Source: Bacillota bacterium
GTDB lineage: Bacteria > Bacillota > Clostridia > Christensenellales > Aristaeellaceae
Direction of reading: 5' to 3'
DNA: 64,000 nucleotides
Assembly (NCBI GenBank): GCA_023436585.1
Contig: JAEZIN010000006.1
Span: 404,060 to 468,059 of the forward strand
Shown piece after piece: positions 34,801 to 44,154 of the stretch (its first letter is position 1; each line of letters begins with the position of its first letter). The notes beneath the pieces are model-generated. The model searched no databases and was not told the origin of the DNA. It was given only the letters and a program-made list of their open reading frames with translations. Position numbers and translations under genes: made by a program.

Positions 34801-35829
34801 TTATTTTTGCGTGGCCCAGGCCAGCAGATCTTTCCACAGGGGATGGTTCTGGTCCAGAACAAGGGTGCTGTTCTGATTGATGGACGCTTCCAGCGCCTGC
34901 AGGGACCGCCAGTAGCTGAAGAATTCCTCGTCCTTGCCATAGGCCTTGGCGTAGATCTCCAGCGCTTCCGCATCGCCTTTGCCGCGGGTTGCCCCTGCTT
35001 CAATCACAGCCTCCGCTTCCGTTCCACGGGCCTCCAGATCAGTGTCGGCCACATCCATCAGGTACTTTTCCTGCCCAGTGCTTCGAAGGTCCTGGGCCAC
35101 CTTGGCCCGGTCGGCCTGCATGCGGGCATAAGTACTCTCAATGTTGGCCGGCGGCAGCGTGGTCCTGTGGATCTGGATATCCTTCACCTCTATGCCGCGA
35201 AGGCACATTTCCTTGTTGATGGCAATCAGGCACTCAGCCAATGTTGCGTTCAGTACTTCCTTTTTGCTGACGAAGTCTTCCGCCGTCAATTTGTTGATGG
35301 CTTGCACGATCACGGGATGGATCAGGTTATCCAACTGGTTCTCGGCGGTGTTCATGCTCCCCAGCTTCAGGCTGAAAAGTGCGGGATCAGCAATGTACCA
35401 CTGGCCAAGGGTAGAAAAATAGTACTGCTTCTTTTCAGAGGTATTTACCTTTTCGCTGTCTGAGCGATAGGTGTACAGCCTGGAGGAATACCGTTCCACC
35501 CTATCCACAAAAGGCATTTTCCATTGCAGGCCTCCGCCCACAACAATCTTTACATCTTTGGACAGGGTGATCTCATCCTTCAGTTCGTCCGCAAACTTCT
35601 CATGAAAGTCATTGCGGCTGTTGACAACGATCTGTTTAATCACGCCAAAGCGGCTGACCACTGCCTGTTCGGCTTCGCCTACAATATAAAAGCATTCGTT
35701 GAGCAGGATCAGAAGCAGGATAAGCAGCAAGCCGTAGAAAAAGAGGCGCTTGCCATTTTTACGGGCAAAAGACTTCCATTGCTCGCTTTGATAATTGATA
35801 GGTTTTTGATAGTTATGTTCGTTTTGCAT
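34801..35829 (-). CDS. hflC: HflC-like SPFH protease modulator
   Basis: The 342-residue protein has a basic N-terminus, a membrane helix (LFFYGLLLILLLILLNECFYIV) and an SPFH domain with AEQAVVSRFGVI, LQWKMPFVDRVERY and IQIHRTTLPPAN. A coiled helix region with ATRGKGDAEALEIYAKAYG follows, as in HflC. HflK and HflC form a large cage around the membrane protease FtsH and control its access to substrates. It starts 2 bp after hflK. No ftsH is in the window. Confidence 0.9.
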   Translation of the reverse strand: MQNEHNYQKPINYQSEQWKSFARKNGKRLFFYGLLLILLLILLNECFYIVGEAEQAVVSRFGVIKQIVVNSRNDFHEKFADELKDEITLSKDVKIVVGGGLQWKMPFVDRVERYSSRLYTYRSDSEKVNTSEKKQYYFSTLGQWYIADPALFSLKLGSMNTAENQLDNLIHPVIVQAINKLTAEDFVSKKEVLNATLAECLIAINKEMCLRGIEVKDIQIHRTTLPPANIESTYARMQADRAKVAQDLRSTGQEKYLMDVADTDLEARGTEAEAVIEAGATRGKGDAEALEIYAKAYGKDEEFFSYWRSLQALEASINQNSTLVLDQNHPLWKDLLAWATQK

Positions 35830-35831
35830 AC

Positions 35832-36800
35832 TTATTTCTGCCCCCCCGTAGAAACGGCCGCGGTGGGAACCTCGCCGTTGTTTACGTCCAGCACCTTCAA
35901 AACATTGCTTTCGTTATCCGCTACAATGATCTTGCCGCTGTTTTTGAGAATATGCTCCATGGTTTCAATCAGCAGCCTTTTTTTGGTAATTTCAGGCGCC
36001 GCCTTGTATTTTTCGTACACCAGTTCAAACACTGCCACCTCGGCCTTGGCGGCGGCAACCGTTTCCGCTTTGTAGGCTTCCGCATCCTTCTTCAGCTGGT
36101 AGGCCTTGGAGCGTGCGGCAGGCAGAACCTCATTCTTGTATTTTATTGCCTCATCCGTAAGCTTGGCCGTTTCGTTCTTGGCGTTGCTTACATCTTCATA
36201 GGAAGCGGCAACGGCCGAAGGTACCGCGATGTTCTGTATGCGGACGCTGTTGATTTTCACGCCCATTTCATAGCTGTCCACAATGCGCTGGAACTCCGGC
36301 AGTACATTATTCTGAATCTCTTCTTTTTTCAAAAGCGCATCGTCCAGCGGCAGGCTTTGTATGTTCCTGCGCATAACCGCCTCAAAGGCATATTGCAGCG
36401 TATCCTCCGGTTTATCCACATCAAAATGGTACTGCTTCACATCGCGTATGGTGTACTGATAGATGGCATCCACTTCCACGATGCTGTTGTCGTTGGTGAG
36501 CATCACGCGTTCTTCCTGATCATCCCTATACTGGGATGCACGCCCGCCGGAACCCTGCGAAGTGGTCCGGAATCCGTACTCCATGGTATGGATGGCGGTA
36601 ACACTTTCACTGATGATGCTTTGTACAAAAGGAATGCGGAAGTATAGCCCCGGCCCATGGGTGGCGGTTACGCGGCCAAAAGTGATGACAAGGGCCTCCT
36701 CGCCCTGCCCCACGCGGTAAAAGCCGCTGAACAGTATGATCCCCGCCAGCACCAGAACCACAAGAAACGCCAGCAGCTTGCCGGACAACTTGGAACGCAT
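35832..36800 (-). CDS. hflK: HflK-like SPFH protease modulator
   Basis: ATG 36800 after GGAAGGAGATTTGTC starts a 322-residue protein. A membrane helix (LLAFLVVLVLAGIILF) leads into an SPFH domain: YRVGQGEEALVITFGRV, GPGLYFRIPFVQSII, VDAIYQYTIRD, and INSVRIQNIAVPSAVAASYE. It ends in a coiled helix rich in Lys, Ala and Glu. It is the partner of HflC in the FtsH-associated HflKC complex. The cytoplasmic Gly/Pro-rich N-terminal arm of E. coli HflK is missing, as usual in Bacillota. Confidence 0.9.
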   Translation of the reverse strand: MRSKLSGKLLAFLVVLVLAGIILFSGFYRVGQGEEALVITFGRVTATHGPGLYFRIPFVQSIISESVTAIHTMEYGFRTTSQGSGGRASQYRDDQEERVMLTNDNSIVEVDAIYQYTIRDVKQYHFDVDKPEDTLQYAFEAVMRRNIQSLPLDDALLKKEEIQNNVLPEFQRIVDSYEMGVKINSVRIQNIAVPSAVAASYEDVSNAKNETAKLTDEAIKYKNEVLPAARSKAYQLKKDAEAYKAETVAAAKAEVAVFELVYEKYKAAPEITKKRLLIETMEHILKNSGKIIVADNESNVLKVLDVNNGEVPTAAVSTGGQK

Positions 36801-36998
36801 GACAAATCTCCTTCCCTATTCAATGGGGCATGTATACCCTTCATTGATGCGACCAGCATACCATAAACAGGCTCCATTGTATAGAATGACCTCACCAATC
36901 ATACACAGGGGGGCACAAAAAATGCCAAAGGGGCGCTTAAACCTTCCGGCTCTGTCTTTAAAAAACGTAAAAAGTACGGGGGAAAGTACGGCATGATG

Positions 36999-37027
36999 TT
37001 GACACCCCGCCCCGTTTGTGGTTTAAT
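36999..37027 (+). promoter_or_regulatory. Sigma-A promoter of the cupin regulator-pot operon
   Basis: TTGACA (36999-37004), a 17-bp spacer and TTTAAT (37022-37027). The gap 36801-36998 otherwise holds only hflK upstream sequence in which I see no clear feature. Confidence 0.72.
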
Positions 37028-37042
37028 AAGCCGAGCCTTTTG

Positions 37043-37094
37043 GTTTACTTTTGCTAAACTTGCCACATCGCTTCCGCGTTTAGCAGGATTAAAC
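37043..37094 (+). promoter_or_regulatory. Two operator-like inverted repeats GTTTA-N7-TAAAC
   Basis: GTTTA-CTTTTGC-TAAAC (37043-37059) and GTTTA-GCAGGAT-TAAAC (37078-37094) have identical half-sites and the same 7-bp spacer, centred 35 bp apart. They start about 16 bp after the -10 element and end about 48 bp before the regulator gene. They are the best candidates for autoregulation by the cupin-HTH protein encoded next. Confidence 0.7.
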
Positions 37095-37142
37095 AAAAAG
37101 AGAGCCAGTCAGGCTGCTTTTTATTTGGAAGGAGATGAGGCA

Positions 37143-37685
37143 ATGAAGATCGGCGAGAAGCTGCGCCGCATGCGCATGCTAAGAGGATTGACCCAGGAGG
37201 AGCTGGCCGACCGGTGCGAATTGAGCAAGGGCTTCATCTCCCAGGTGGAAAGGGATTTGGCCTCCCCTTCCATCGCCACGCTGACCGATATGCTGGAATG
37301 CCTGGGCAGCAGTTTGCCCAGCTTCTTCAACGACAAGGAAGCCGAAAAGATCGTCTATACCGCCCAGGATATGTTTGTCAAGGAAGAGGAAGAAACGCTC
37401 AAAGGCAGCATCACCTGGCTGGTTGCCGACGCCCAGAAGAACAGCATGGAGCCGATCCTGGTGGAAATGGAGGAAGGCGGAGAAACGCAGATGCTTGCGC
37501 CCCACGACGGGGAGGAATTTGGCTATGTGCTCTCCGGCAGCATCCATATTCTCATAGGTGACAAACGGCACAAGGCCAAAGCGGGCGATAGCTTCTGCCT
37601 ACATCCCCATGCCCCTCACCAATTGAAGAACGCTGGTAAATCCAAAGCCAAGGTTTTGTGGATCTCCACGCCCCCCATGTTTTGA
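37143..37685 (+). CDS. XRE-cupin transcriptional regulator (PuuR-like)
   Basis: ATG 37143 after GGAAGGAGATGAGGC gives 180 residues. Residues about 1-60 form an XRE helix-turn-helix (LRRMRMLRGLTQEELADRC, LSKGFISQVERDLASPSIATL). Residues about 105-178 form a cupin (MLAPHDGEEFGYVLSGSIHI, GDSFCLHPHAPHQLKNAG). This layout matches PuuR-type regulators that sense polyamines or related ligands. It lies 33 bp upstream of potABCD on the same strand, so it most likely controls polyamine uptake and itself. Confidence 0.9.
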   Translation: MKIGEKLRRMRMLRGLTQEELADRCELSKGFISQVERDLASPSIATLTDMLECLGSSLPSFFNDKEAEKIVYTAQDMFVKEEEETLKGSITWLVADAQKNSMEPILVEMEEGGETQMLAPHDGEEFGYVLSGSIHILIGDKRHKAKAGDSFCLHPHAPHQLKNAGKSKAKVLWISTPPMF

Positions 37686-37718
37686 GGGTAGTATCACTGA
37701 TAAAGGAGACCGCTCCCC

Positions 37719-38789
37719 ATGGTTGAGAAAACACACTTGATTGACCTTGAAGCCATATCGAAGGATTTTGACGGCACAACCGTGCTGGACAACATCAATT
37801 TATATATCCGCAAAAAGGAGTTTGTGACGCTGCTTGGCCCAAGCGGCTGCGGCAAAACAACCACGCTGCGCATTATCGGCGGCTTTGAGTTCCCTTCCGC
37901 CGGCAGGGTGCTTTTTGAGGGCAAGGATATCACGCACATTCCGCCTTACAAGCGCAAGGTGAACACCATATTTCAAAAATACGCGCTGTTTCCCCATTTG
38001 AACGTACAGGACAACATCGCCTTTGGCCTGAAAATCGCCAAGGTGGATCGCAGCGACATCCGCCGTAGGGTGGATGCCATGCTGGACCTTGTGAACCTGA
38101 AGGGCTATGGAAAGCGCAGCGTGGAATCCCTCTCCGGCGGCCAGCAACAGCGTGTGGCCATCGCCCGCGCCCTTATAAATGAGCCCGAGGTATTGCTTTT
38201 GGACGAGCCGCTTGGCGCGCTGGATTTGAAGCTGCGCAAGGAAATGCAGCTGGAACTGAAAAACATGCAGCAGCGCCTGGGCATCACCTTCCTGTATGTA
38301 ACGCACGATCAGGAAGAAGCCCTTACCATGAGTGACACCGTCGTCGTCATGCGGGATGGCAGGATTCTTCAAATCGGCGATCCCAAGCGCATATACGACG
38401 AGCCGGTGAACGCCTTCGTGGCGGACTTCATCGGCGAAAGCAATATCCTGAAGGGAACCATGATCCGCGATGAGCTTGTATCCTTTGCCGGGGCCGATTT
38501 CCCCTGCGTGGACGTTGGTTTTGGTCAAAACACGCCGGTGGATGTGGTGGTGCGTCCCGAGGATGTCCTGCTGGTCGGTGAGGATGCGGGCCAGCTGACC
38601 GGCACGGTAAAGAGTGTTCTTTTCAAGGGCGTGCATTACGAGATGATGATTGATGCCGGGCATACCATTTTCAAGGTCCATTCCACCGCCATGCAGCCGC
38701 AAAATTCCAGGGTGGGCATCTCCATCGTACCCTTCAACATCCACATCATGAAGCCCATGGCGGAGGCCAAGGAGGTAATAATGCCTTGA
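37719..38789 (+). CDS. potA: Spermidine/putrescine ABC transporter ATPase PotA
   Basis: The 356-residue ATPase has Walker A GPSGCGKTTTLRIIGG, the Q-loop NTIFQKYALFPHLNV, the ABC signature SLSGGQQQRVAIARAL, Walker B VLLLDEPLGALDLKLR and the H-loop VTHDQEEAL. A C-terminal TOBE domain follows (VVVRPEDVLLVGE). It powers uptake of spermidine or putrescine. It overlaps potB by 4 bp. The four-gene order A-B-C-D is standard. Confidence 0.96.
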   Translation: MVEKTHLIDLEAISKDFDGTTVLDNINLYIRKKEFVTLLGPSGCGKTTTLRIIGGFEFPSAGRVLFEGKDITHIPPYKRKVNTIFQKYALFPHLNVQDNIAFGLKIAKVDRSDIRRRVDAMLDLVNLKGYGKRSVESLSGGQQQRVAIARALINEPEVLLLDEPLGALDLKLRKEMQLELKNMQQRLGITFLYVTHDQEEALTMSDTVVVMRDGRILQIGDPKRIYDEPVNAFVADFIGESNILKGTMIRDELVSFAGADFPCVDVGFGQNTPVDVVVRPEDVLLVGEDAGQLTGTVKSVLFKGVHYEMMIDAGHTIFKVHSTAMQPQNSRVGISIVPFNIHIMKPMAEAKEVIMP

Positions 38790-39775
38790 TAAGCGGCATG
38801 CAGCTTCCCCCCTGGGCGTGGTGGATGATGGCGCTGGGCCTATTTGGCTTTGCTGGGCTTGTATATCTGTCCATCCGCCGCAACAGCGGCGTGAAACGCT
38901 CGCTGTTCTCCTCGCCTTATACGCTGTGGATGATCCTGTTCACGGTGCTCCCTGTGATCCTGATTGGATATTACGCCTTTACCGACAAAGCCGGTGCGTT
39001 TACGCTGGATAATTTCAGCCACTTTTGGGACAGCAACCATTCCAAGAATCAGATTTACTCCTCCATGGGTGAACAGTATGGTTCCTACATCCGCCGCGGC
39101 ACGGTGAATGTGGATACGCTGGCTTATTCGGTTTGGATGGCGTTTCTGTGTACCGTCATCTGCCTCTTCTTGGGTTATCCCGCCGCGCTTTTCATGGCGG
39201 ACAAAGATATGAAAATCGGCGCCACCATCGTGGTGCTTTTCATCATACCCATGTGGATGAATTTCCTGCTGCGCACCGTGGCCTGGATGTCACTGCTGGA
39301 GGACCAGGGGCTGATCAACAATATTATCAGATCATTGGGCTTCCCCGGTGCGCAGTTGATGTACAACGACGGAGCGGTGCTGCTGGGTATGGTGTACAAT
39401 TTCCTTCCCTTTATGGTATTCCCCATCTATACGTCGCTTACGAAGATGGACGTCCGCCTGCTGGAGGCTGCTCAGGACCTGGGCGCCAACCATGTGAGGA
39501 CATTTTTGCGTGTAACGCTGCCGCTCAGTATCCCCGGCATCATTTCCGGCGTCACCATGGTGTTCATGCCTTCCGTCACTACGTTCTTCATCCCCCGTAT
39601 CCTGGGCGGTGGGAACACCATGATGTTCGGCGATTTGATCGAGAACAAGTTTTTGACCGAGGGCAATTGGAACGTGGGCAGCGCCCTTAGCCTGATCATG
39701 ATGGTGCTGATCCTTGTCAGCCTTGGCATATTGCGCAAGGCGGACCCCGAGGGCGAAGGGGGGAGCATGATTTGA
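38786..39775 (+). CDS. potB: Polyamine ABC transporter permease PotB
   Basis: TTG 38786 is the likely start, since AGGAGG lies 10 bp upstream; the next ATG at 38798 is too far from it. The 329 residues hold about seven membrane helices and the EAA loop LLEAAQDLGANHVRTFLRVTLPLS that contacts PotA (EAAQDLGA and the following G). The N-terminus is longer than in E. coli PotB, with an extra helix (WMMALGLFGFAGLVYLSI) and an extracellular insert near residues 75-110. Confidence 0.93.
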   Translation: MISGMQLPPWAWWMMALGLFGFAGLVYLSIRRNSGVKRSLFSSPYTLWMILFTVLPVILIGYYAFTDKAGAFTLDNFSHFWDSNHSKNQIYSSMGEQYGSYIRRGTVNVDTLAYSVWMAFLCTVICLFLGYPAALFMADKDMKIGATIVVLFIIPMWMNFLLRTVAWMSLLEDQGLINNIIRSLGFPGAQLMYNDGAVLLGMVYNFLPFMVFPIYTSLTKMDVRLLEAAQDLGANHVRTFLRVTLPLSIPGIISGVTMVFMPSVTTFFIPRILGGGNTMMFGDLIENKFLTEGNWNVGSALSLIMMVLILVSLGILRKADPEGEGGSMI

Positions 39776-40551
39776 AGCGGTTTATCAAGCGTGCCTATCT
39801 TTCCCTCGTCCTTTTGTTTTTGTATATCCCCATCATCGTACTGATTCTCCAGTCTTTCAACAGTGGCAAGAGCCGTGCCAAATGGGAGGGCTTTTCCCTG
39901 CGCTGGTACGGCGCACTGTTTAATGACAGGTCTATTATGGACGCACTGTATGTGACCCTTACTGTAGCCATACTGGCGGCCATTGCCGCCACCATACTGG
40001 GAACGCTGGCGGCCATCGGCATCCATGCCATGCGCAAGCGGCCGCAGTCCGTCATGATGACGATGACCAACCTGCCCATGACCATGCCGGACATCGTAAC
40101 GGGCATCTCCTTGATGCTGCTGTTCCTGTTTGCCAAGGTGGAGCGCGGATATGTGACCATGCTGCTGGCGCACATCACCTTCAACACGCCGTATGTGATT
40201 CTTTCGGTGCTGCCCAAGCTTAAGCAAATGAACAAGCACAGCTACGAGGCGGCGCTGGACCTGGGGGCCACGCCCGGATACGCGCTGCTGCATGTGATCC
40301 TGCCGGAGATCAGCCCCGGCGTCATCACCGGCGCGCTGCTGGCGTTTACCCTTTCGCTGGATGACTTCGTCATCAGCTATTTCACCACCAGCCCGCTGGT
40401 GCAAAACCTGTCCACACTCATTTATTCCAAGGCCCGCATCGGCATTGAGCCCACGCTGAACGCGCTGAGCGCGCTGATGTTCGTGGCCCTCCTTCTGCTT
40501 TTGCTGGCCGTCAACCGACGCTCGGCCAAGGGGAACAAGAAAGCTTCCTGA
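39772..40551 (+). CDS. potC: Polyamine ABC transporter permease PotC
   Basis: TTG 39772, which overlaps the potB stop by 4 bp and has GGGGGGAG upstream, starts a 259-residue permease. It has six membrane helices and the EAA loop SYEAALDLGATPGYALLHV, followed by LDDFVISYFTT, a typical PotC stretch. With PotB it makes the membrane channel of the polyamine importer. The use of TTG starts for both permeases may tune their level to that of PotA. Confidence 0.94.
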   Translation: MKRFIKRAYLSLVLLFLYIPIIVLILQSFNSGKSRAKWEGFSLRWYGALFNDRSIMDALYVTLTVAILAAIAATILGTLAAIGIHAMRKRPQSVMMTMTNLPMTMPDIVTGISLMLLFLFAKVERGYVTMLLAHITFNTPYVILSVLPKLKQMNKHSYEAALDLGATPGYALLHVILPEISPGVITGALLAFTLSLDDFVISYFTTSPLVQNLSTLIYSKARIGIEPTLNALSALMFVALLLLLLAVNRRSAKGNKKAS

Positions 40552-40616
40552 TGTTCTGCGCCTTGGCGCATGGCATAAAGGTATGTTCAAGATTACAATC
40601 CGGGAGGTAAATATCC

Positions 40617-41657
40617 ATGAAAAAAATCCTTGCTCTGCTCATCATCGCATGCATGTTGGTGCCCGCCGTATCGTTTGCGGAAAACGCGGGCGTGGTCAAC
40701 ATATTCAACTGGGAGGATTATATCGACGAACAAACACTGGAGTTGTTCACAGCGGAAACCGGTATCAAGGTCAACTATATGAAGTTTACCACCAACGAGG
40801 ATATGCTGGTGCAGGTGGAAGCCACGCCCTCCGCCTTCGATGTGGTGTTTCCGTCGGATTATTGCGTGGAGCGCATGATCTCCAAAGGCCTGCTGGAGAA
40901 GATCGACTTTGCAAATGTACCCAACGCATCTCAGATACTGCCCGAACTGCGCAACGGCTCCTACGACCCTAACGGCGAATACAGCCTTCCCTACATGTGG
41001 GGCACCGTGGGCATACTGTATAACAAGACCATGGTCACTGAACCCGTGGACAGCTGGGCGATCCTGTGGAATGATCAATACAAGAACAACGTGTTCATGA
41101 TGGACAGCATCCGGGACACCATGGGCGTCACACTGAAGTACATTGGCGAATCCATGAACACCCGCGAGCCCATCGCGCTGGAAAAAGCCAAGGAGCTTCT
41201 CATCCAGCAAAAGCAGGCCGGCATAGTAAAGGCCTATCAAGTGGACGAAACCAAGGACAAGATGGTGGCCGGGGAAGCCGCCCTGGCGCTGATGTGGAGC
41301 GGCGATGCCCAGTACGCCATCGACCTGAACGAGGACCTTAATTACGTGGTGCCCAAGGAAGGCTCCAATGTGTGGGTGGATGCCATGGTCATTCCCAAGG
41401 GTGCCAAGAACAAGGCCAACGCCGAGGCCTTCATCAATTTCATGTCCAGGCCTGATATCGCCAAGCTGAATTGCGAAGCCATCTGGTACTCCTCCCCCAA
41501 CGCCGGCGCCATCGAGCTGATGGGCGATGAGTACAAAAACAACCCCGTCATGAACCCCGCCCCCGAAGTGGTTCAAAGGTGCGAGTATTTCAATGACATC
41601 CAGGATTTTATTGAAATCTACAACGCACTGTGGCTGGATATCAAAAGCGCCAAGTAA
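40617..41657 (+). CDS. potD: Spermidine/putrescine-binding protein PotD
   Basis: The 346-residue protein starts after CGGGAGGTAAATATCC and has a signal peptide (KILALLIIACMLVPAVSFA). The mature part opens with VVNIFNWEDYIDEQTLELF, the hallmark of PotD/PotF binding proteins. It continues with FDVVFPSDYCVERM and LPYMWGTVGILYNK. It captures spermidine or putrescine outside the membrane and hands it to PotBC. No lipobox Cys is clear at the cleavage site, so the anchor is uncertain. A terminator follows the gene. Confidence 0.95.
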   Translation: MKKILALLIIACMLVPAVSFAENAGVVNIFNWEDYIDEQTLELFTAETGIKVNYMKFTTNEDMLVQVEATPSAFDVVFPSDYCVERMISKGLLEKIDFANVPNASQILPELRNGSYDPNGEYSLPYMWGTVGILYNKTMVTEPVDSWAILWNDQYKNNVFMMDSIRDTMGVTLKYIGESMNTREPIALEKAKELLIQQKQAGIVKAYQVDETKDKMVAGEAALALMWSGDAQYAIDLNEDLNYVVPKEGSNVWVDAMVIPKGAKNKANAEAFINFMSRPDIAKLNCEAIWYSSPNAGAIELMGDEYKNNPVMNPAPEVVQRCEYFNDIQDFIEIYNALWLDIKSAK

Positions 41658-41680
41658 TCATTGGCCCCTATAACAGCATG

Positions 41681-41714
41681 AAAAAGCGCCGGATAAAATG
41701 CCCGGCGCTTTTCT
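41681..41714 (+). terminator. Terminator of the potABCD operon
   Basis: AAAAGCGCCGG pairs with CCGGCGCTTTT around a 9-nt loop, about 25 bp after the potD stop codon. Confidence 0.88.
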
Positions 41715-41791
41715 GTATGTATGATGCGGCGAATCCGCACCTTCCCTGCCACCATTATTATAGCACACTTGCGCCGCAATGAACAGACTGT

Positions 41792-41809
41792 ATATTCCGG
41801 CGGGAATAT
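41792..41809. promoter_or_regulatory. Inverted repeat upstream of the helD-like gene
   Basis: ATATTCC-GGCG-GGAATAT lies about 70 bp before the start codon at 41877. It overlaps a TATATT that could be a -10 element with a poor -35 (TTGCGC, 16-bp spacer). It may be an operator, but there is no independent support. Confidence 0.35.
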
Positions 41810-41876
41810 GCTAGACTACATGCACATCGGGGCAGGCCGGATGAAACGTGTCCTGAACGAAAGGAGATAAAAAGCA

Positions 41877-44138
41877 GTGAATCAATTGCAGGAGCAAGGG
41901 GAACTGCAGGCCGAAAAGCTCTACCTGGAGCGTACGGTTGCCATCGCCCGCAAGCAATGGCAATCGGCCAAGCAAAAGCTCCAGGGTGAGGAAGCGGAAA
42001 TATCTTCTGCCTATGAGGAAATGCTGGAAAACGTCACCGACGATGTGAAGGACCTGTATTCCAAGCAAGGCTTCAGCAACCTGGCATCCCTAAGCCAGTA
42101 TATTATGCCTGTCACGGCGCAAATAAATGCCCACGAATCCGGCGTTCAGTCCATACGCGCTTTGGAAGGTATCATGGATTCTCCCTACTTTGCCAGGATC
42201 GATTTTCGATATGACGGGGAAACGGAGACAGAGAAAATATACATCGGCCGCGCCACGCTGATGGAGCAGGCGACGTACGCTATGTTGGTGCACGACTGGC
42301 GCGCGCCCATAGCAAGTGTTTTTTACCGGTTCGGGCTCGGCAAGGCATCCTTCAAGGCACCAGACAGCGTAATCCATGGCGAGGTGTTATTAAAAAGACA
42401 GTATGAAATACATGACGGAAAATTGATGTATTTCTTCGATGCCGATGTACAGATACTGGACGAATTCCTCCGGCAATTGCTGTCCGGGCACGCGTTCTCC
42501 AAAATGAAAACCATTGTGGAAACCATTCAAAGGGATCAGGACATCGTCATCAGGGATATGGACAGCGATGTGCTGATGGTGCAGGGCGCCGCCGGAAGCG
42601 GGAAAACATCCATCGCACTTCACCGGATCGCGTATCTATTGTATCAGGGCCTGAGCGGAAGGCTGAACGCAAATGACATCCTCATCCTGTCCCCCAACTC
42701 CATATTCGAGGAGTATATTTCGCGCGTTCTTCCAGACCTTGGGGAAAACAACGTCAGAACCATGCTGTTTGAAGACATATTCAAAAGTATCATAGGTAAT
42801 GTGCCGATCTATTCCAAGGGGCAGAGCATGGAGCGCCTGCTTTCTTGCCGTGAGAAAAAGCAAGCGGCGCTCATCAAGGACTGCGCGGCCTTCAAGGGCT
42901 CCGGAGCGTTTGTACAAATCCTTGACCGGCTGGTGAAGGAACTTCCCCGGCGCATCATTGCATTCAAGGATATACAGTATGACGGCCAATGCGTTGCGCA
43001 GCGGGACCAATTGAAGGTTTCCATCTGCAACACGCAGAAAAAAGCGTCGTTGGGCATGCGGCTTAAATGGCTGGAGCGGGAGATACTGGAGCGGGTGCAC
43101 GCGCTGCACAGCCGCCGAATAAAAAAGCTGACAAAGTTCGCCCTGCGGTTTCCGGAGCATGCCATGGAGGTGGAAGCTTTCGCAAGATGGCTGTCGATCC
43201 GCGAAAGCGCCTTGCTGCTAAAGGAAATACGGACCTTCACTGAGTTGGATACTATGGCGGTCTACCGCCGCCTGTTCAGTGACAGGCAGCTCTTTTACAG
43301 CCTGGCCAATGGCATTGCGCTGCCTGATAACATAGAGGATATACGCCGTTTTGCCTTAAGTCAGCTATCCGGTGACCGGCTGTGGCAGGATGATGCCGAG
43401 GCGGTTTTGTATCTGCATTTGCGCATTCACGGCTGCGGGGAGTATACGCATTACAGGCAGGTGGTTTTGGACGAGGCGCAGGATGCGTACCCCCTGTACT
43501 TTGCCATCCTGCGAGAGCTGTTTACCGGCGCCAGGTACACGATCCTGGGCGATGTGAATCAAACCATTGGCAAGCAGGAGAATCTATCCTTGTACAGGCA
43601 AATCGAAAAAATGCTCGGCAAGGAAAGGAATATGCTGGCCACCATGGAAAAGAGCTTCCGCTGCACCATGGAAATATGGCGATTCAGCGAAAGATTCCTT
43701 CCGCCCGGCGCTGCGGGAGAATGCTTCAGCCGCTCGGGGGAAGAACCTGCAATCCTTAAGGCAGCCGGCGCAGAGGACATGGATGGTTTGATCATGCATG
43801 AGGTGGCGGCTTGCCGCGAAAAGGGATTTAAATCTATCGGCCTGATATGTAAAACGGAGCGTGACGCCATGATCCTGTACAGCAGGTTGAAAGAGAAGAC
43901 GGATGTGAAGCTTGTCCGTAACGGTGCCGCTTCCGATATCAGCGGAACGGTCATCCTGCCCATTTACCTGGCTAAGGGCCTGGAGTTTGACGCCGTGCTT
44001 GTTATGGATACGGATGAAGATCATTACCATACGGAGGATGACAAGCGGCTGCTGTATATCGCATGCACCAGGGCGCTGCACAGGCTCAACCTGTTTTATT
44101 CAGGTGTGATCAGCCCGCTGCTTCACTCCGGCGTCTGA
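41877..44138 (+). CDS. helD: HelD-like RNA polymerase-recycling helicase
   Basis: GTG 41877, after AAAGGAGATAAAAA, starts a 753-residue protein. The N-terminal 60 residues form a coiled coil, typical of the HelD arm that enters the RNA polymerase channel. The 1A domain has Walker A QGAAGSGKTSIALHRIAYL. Further on are VVLDEAQDAYPLYFAILREL (Walker B), the motif III/IV region GDVNQTI, and C-terminal LAKGLEFDAVLVMD plus YIACTRALHRL. HelD frees stalled or drug-bound RNA polymerase from DNA. The gene is followed 16 bp later by an acyl-carrier-like gene. Confidence 0.88.
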   Translation: MNQLQEQGELQAEKLYLERTVAIARKQWQSAKQKLQGEEAEISSAYEEMLENVTDDVKDLYSKQGFSNLASLSQYIMPVTAQINAHESGVQSIRALEGIMDSPYFARIDFRYDGETETEKIYIGRATLMEQATYAMLVHDWRAPIASVFYRFGLGKASFKAPDSVIHGEVLLKRQYEIHDGKLMYFFDADVQILDEFLRQLLSGHAFSKMKTIVETIQRDQDIVIRDMDSDVLMVQGAAGSGKTSIALHRIAYLLYQGLSGRLNANDILILSPNSIFEEYISRVLPDLGENNVRTMLFEDIFKSIIGNVPIYSKGQSMERLLSCREKKQAALIKDCAAFKGSGAFVQILDRLVKELPRRIIAFKDIQYDGQCVAQRDQLKVSICNTQKKASLGMRLKWLEREILERVHALHSRRIKKLTKFALRFPEHAMEVEAFARWLSIRESALLLKEIRTFTELDTMAVYRRLFSDRQLFYSLANGIALPDNIEDIRRFALSQLSGDRLWQDDAEAVLYLHLRIHGCGEYTHYRQVVLDEAQDAYPLYFAILRELFTGARYTILGDVNQTIGKQENLSLYRQIEKMLGKERNMLATMEKSFRCTMEIWRFSERFLPPGAAGECFSRSGEEPAILKAAGAEDMDGLIMHEVAACREKGFKSIGLICKTERDAMILYSRLKEKTDVKLVRNGAASDISGTVILPIYLAKGLEFDAVLVMDTDEDHYHTEDDKRLLYIACTRALHRLNLFYSGVISPLLHSGV

Positions 44139-44154
44139 AAAAGGAGGTTTTCGC

